Below, one piece after another: positions 62,160 to 64,000 of a DNA stretch of 64,000 nt. The notes below the pieces were generated by a model. That model was not told the DNA's origin. It did no database searches and saw only the letters and a list, made by a program, of their open reading frames with translations. Every line of letters starts with the position of its first letter. Position 1 is the stretch's first letter. The position numbers were made by a program, and so were the translations under genes. This DNA comes from Bradyrhizobium manausense (GTDB lineage Bacteria; Pseudomonadota; Alphaproteobacteria; Rhizobiales; Xanthobacteraceae): contig NZ_JAFCLG010000017.1 in the NCBI RefSeq assembly GCF_018129685.1, positions 1 to 64,000 of the forward strand. The letters run 5' to 3'.

Positions 62160-64000
62160 GTGCACGCGAGAAACGACCGAAGCACATTCCTTTCAACCCT
62201 ACGGGCCAGGCAGAGCGACCGCACTGCAGCATTGGCGATCGTCGGAATCTCCGCGATCCTGTTCGCGCTGGCTGTCCCCTTCGCAGGGACCCCGCTGGTC
62301 CAGGTACCGGCCTTCGTGGCCTGCTACCAGTCGGCCCTCGCCGTCAGTGACATCATCACCGCAGTCCTGCTGCTATCACAATTCTCCGTGCTGCGCAGCC
62401 GCGCCCTGCTACTGCTCTCGACCGGCTATCTGTTCACGGCGGCGGCAGCAGTGACCCATGCCCTCACCTTCCCGGGCCTGTTCGCGCCGACCGGATTGCT
62501 CGGCGCCGGCGTCCAGACCACGGTCTGGCTCTACATGATCTGGCACGGCGGATTCCCGCTGTTCGTGCTGGCCTATGGGTGGCTGAAGGACGGCAACGGC
62601 GGCAACGAGGTCGAGGGGCCGACCGGGCGCTCGATCGTGCTCACCATCCTTGGCGCGATCGTCGCAATGATCATTATTGCCTGGGTCGTGACGGCGCGGC
62701 ACGATCTGCTGCCGGTCCTGCTGAAGGACGGTCGCTACACCACCACCATGATTGGCGTGGTGTCATTCGTCTGGTCCTTGAGTTTTGCGGCGTTGATCAC
62801 GCTCTGGTTCCGCAAGCCGCATACGGTGATCGACGTCTGGCTGATGGTCACGATGTGCGCCTGGCTATTCGACATCGCGCTGTCGGCGATCGTCAATGAC
62901 GCCCGCTACGATCTCGGCTTCTACGCCGGCCGCATCTACGGTCTCTGCGCCGCGAGTTTCGTGCTCGCCGTGCTCTTGATCGAGAACGTCCGCCTCCAGG
63001 CGACCACGATCGGCCTCGTTGGGCGCCTGCGTGAGCAGTCGGCCACGGAACGCGACTTCTACACAAAGCGCCTCGCGCTATATGGCGCCGTCGTCGAATC
63101 CTCCAACGATGCGATCATCACCGAGTCGCTTGATGGCATCATCACCGGTTGGAACAAGGCCGCCGAGCGCCTGTTTGGCTATTCGGCCGCGGAGGCCATT
63201 GGCCAGTCCATCGATCTCGTGGTGCCCGACGACCGGAGGACCGAAGCCAGGGGCATTCTCAATCGGATCAGCAGCAACGAGTCGATCGCCCAGCATGAGA
63301 CGGTCCGCATCCACAAGGGCGGCCGCCGGCTCGACGTCGTCCTGAATGTCTCGCCGCTGCGGTCGGACAGCGGGCAAATCGTCGGTGCATCCAAGATCGC
63401 CCATGACATCACCGAGGAAAAGCAGGCGCGGGAAAAGCTCCGCCGGGAGATCGAGGAGCGCGAGCGCATCTTCGAGACCTCGCGCGACCTGATCCTGGTC
63501 ACCGACGGTTTCGGCAATTTCATCCAGGTCAGCCCGAGCGTGAAGGACATTCTCGGCCTGAGCCCGGAGGACATGATCGGGCACAGTGCGACCGAATTCA
63601 TCCATCCTGATGACCTCGAGAAGACGCGAAGCGAGATGCGCGCGGCGCGCCGCGGCCAGACCAAGCGCAGCTTCGAGGCGCGCTACTACCATTACGACGG
63701 TCACGAGGTCTCGCTGAACTGGATGGGCACTTGGTCCGAGCCGGTGAAGCGCCACTTCTTCATCGGTCGCGATCTCAGCGAGAAGCAAGCCGCAGAGGCC
63801 CAGTTGCGACAGATCCAGAAAATGGATTCCATCGGCCAGCTGACCGGCGGCGTCGCCCACGATTTCAACAACGTGCTCACCGTCATCACCGGCACGATCG
63901 GAATCCTGGCGGATGCGGTCGCCGACCGGCCTGAGCTCGCCGCCATCACCAAACTGATTGACGATGCCGCCGAGCGCGGCGCGCAGCTGACCAAGCACCT
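62160..64000 (+). CDS. Membrane PAS sensor histidine kinase (partial, runs off the window)
   Basis: At least 613 codons from GTG 62160 (preceded by GAGAGG) to the window end with no stop. Residues about 20-270 are seven or eight membrane helices of MASE4 type (LAIVGISAILFALAVPFAG; LYMIWHGGFPLFVLAYGWL). Two PAS domains follow (VESSNDAIITESLDGIITGWN near 313; DLILVTDGFGNFIQVSPS near 447), then the HisKA box GGVAHDFNNVLTVI with His567. The start of the ATPase domain lies beyond the window. The signal is unknown. Confidence 0.88.
   Translation, partial: MHARNDRSTFLSTLRARQSDRTAALAIVGISAILFALAVPFAGTPLVQVPAFVACYQSALAVSDIITAVLLLSQFSVLRSRALLLLSTGYLFTAAAAVTHALTFPGLFAPTGLLGAGVQTTVWLYMIWHGGFPLFVLAYGWLKDGNGGNEVEGPTGRSIVLTILGAIVAMIIIAWVVTARHDLLPVLLKDGRYTTTMIGVVSFVWSLSFAALITLWFRKPHTVIDVWLMVTMCAWLFDIALSAIVNDARYDLGFYAGRIYGLCAASFVLAVLLIENVRLQATTIGLVGRLREQSATERDFYTKRLALYGAVVESSNDAIITESLDGIITGWNKAAERLFGYSAAEAIGQSIDLVVPDDRRTEARGILNRISSNESIAQHETVRIHKGGRRLDVVLNVSPLRSDSGQIVGASKIAHDITEEKQAREKLRREIEERERIFETSRDLILVTDGFGNFIQVSPSVKDILGLSPEDMIGHSATEFIHPDDLEKTRSEMRAARRGQTKRSFEARYYHYDGHEVSLNWMGTWSEPVKRHFFIGRDLSEKQAAEAQLRQIQKMDSIGQLTGGVAHDFNNVLTVITGTIGILADAVADRPELAAITKLIDDAAERGAQLTKH

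Overview
The window is 64 kb of high-GC alphaproteobacterial chromosome. Long GC-rich reading frames, a CIRCE-controlled groESL operon, an orphan usg gene, protocatechuate (pca) genes, cox/xdh-type molybdenum hydroxylase genes and very many intergenic palindromes of the GTCATTCC...GGAATGAC type all point to Bradyrhizobium or a close relative. The species assignment is an inference from protein and repeat style; there is no rRNA or tRNA gene here.

Layout. 0-0.55 kb: the end of an IS110-type transposase and a gutted mlrC gene. 0.56-9.5 kb: small-molecule enzymes (M20 amidohydrolase, amidase, crotonase, quinone reductase, DsbA-like isomerase, GST, MetE-like methyltransferase, xanthine phosphoribosyltransferase). 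9.5-10.3 kb: a CinA N-terminal-type protein. 10.5-14.8 kb: the four-gene Anbu proteasome-homologue operon (ATP-grasp, alpha-E, transglutaminase, Anbu). 14.8-19.6 kb: SDR, MFS exporter, NupC transporter, a histone-tail/cupin fusion and usg. 19.9-22.4 kb: groES-groEL with promoter, CIRCE and terminator. 22.5-32.7 kb: signal peptidase, LysR regulator, isochorismatase-like hydrolase, a Tlde1/DUF2778 envelope protein, two glycosyltransferases, small exported proteins, a DUF72-DUF488 pair and a PhzF protein. 32.8-35.8 kb: amidohydrolase, MFS transporter and GntR regulator. 36.2-37.5 kb: membrane adenylate cyclase. 37.6-41.2 kb: TetR-controlled ABC efflux operon. 41.4-45.4 kb: adhP, DUF2000, CYTH-CHAD and DUF4189. 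45.5-52.3 kb: cox/xdh cluster. 52.5-55.2 kb: pcaBDC. 55.9 kb: a small Gln/Gly repeat protein. 56.3-61.4 kb: livHMGF plus a binding protein. 61.5-64 kb: a receiver protein and a divergent membrane PAS histidine kinase running off the end.

The most striking observation is in groEL (20355-22304). The reading frame is 649 codons, about 100 more than normal. The excess is an in-frame block replacing the short equatorial-domain linker after residue 422. The block is about 52% GC by hand count (about 45% in its middle), with rare TTA, ATA, CTA and AGA codons inside an otherwise GC-rich, perfectly conserved gene. I do not recognise the inserted sequence.

Other points worth attention are the cox cluster, which has coxS, coxM, coxD, coxE, coxG and XdhC genes but no coxL; the lysine-rich histone-H1-like tail on a cupin; a 53-residue PGQQ-repeat protein with its own terminator; and at least five families of intergenic palindromes, several sitting between genes of one operon.
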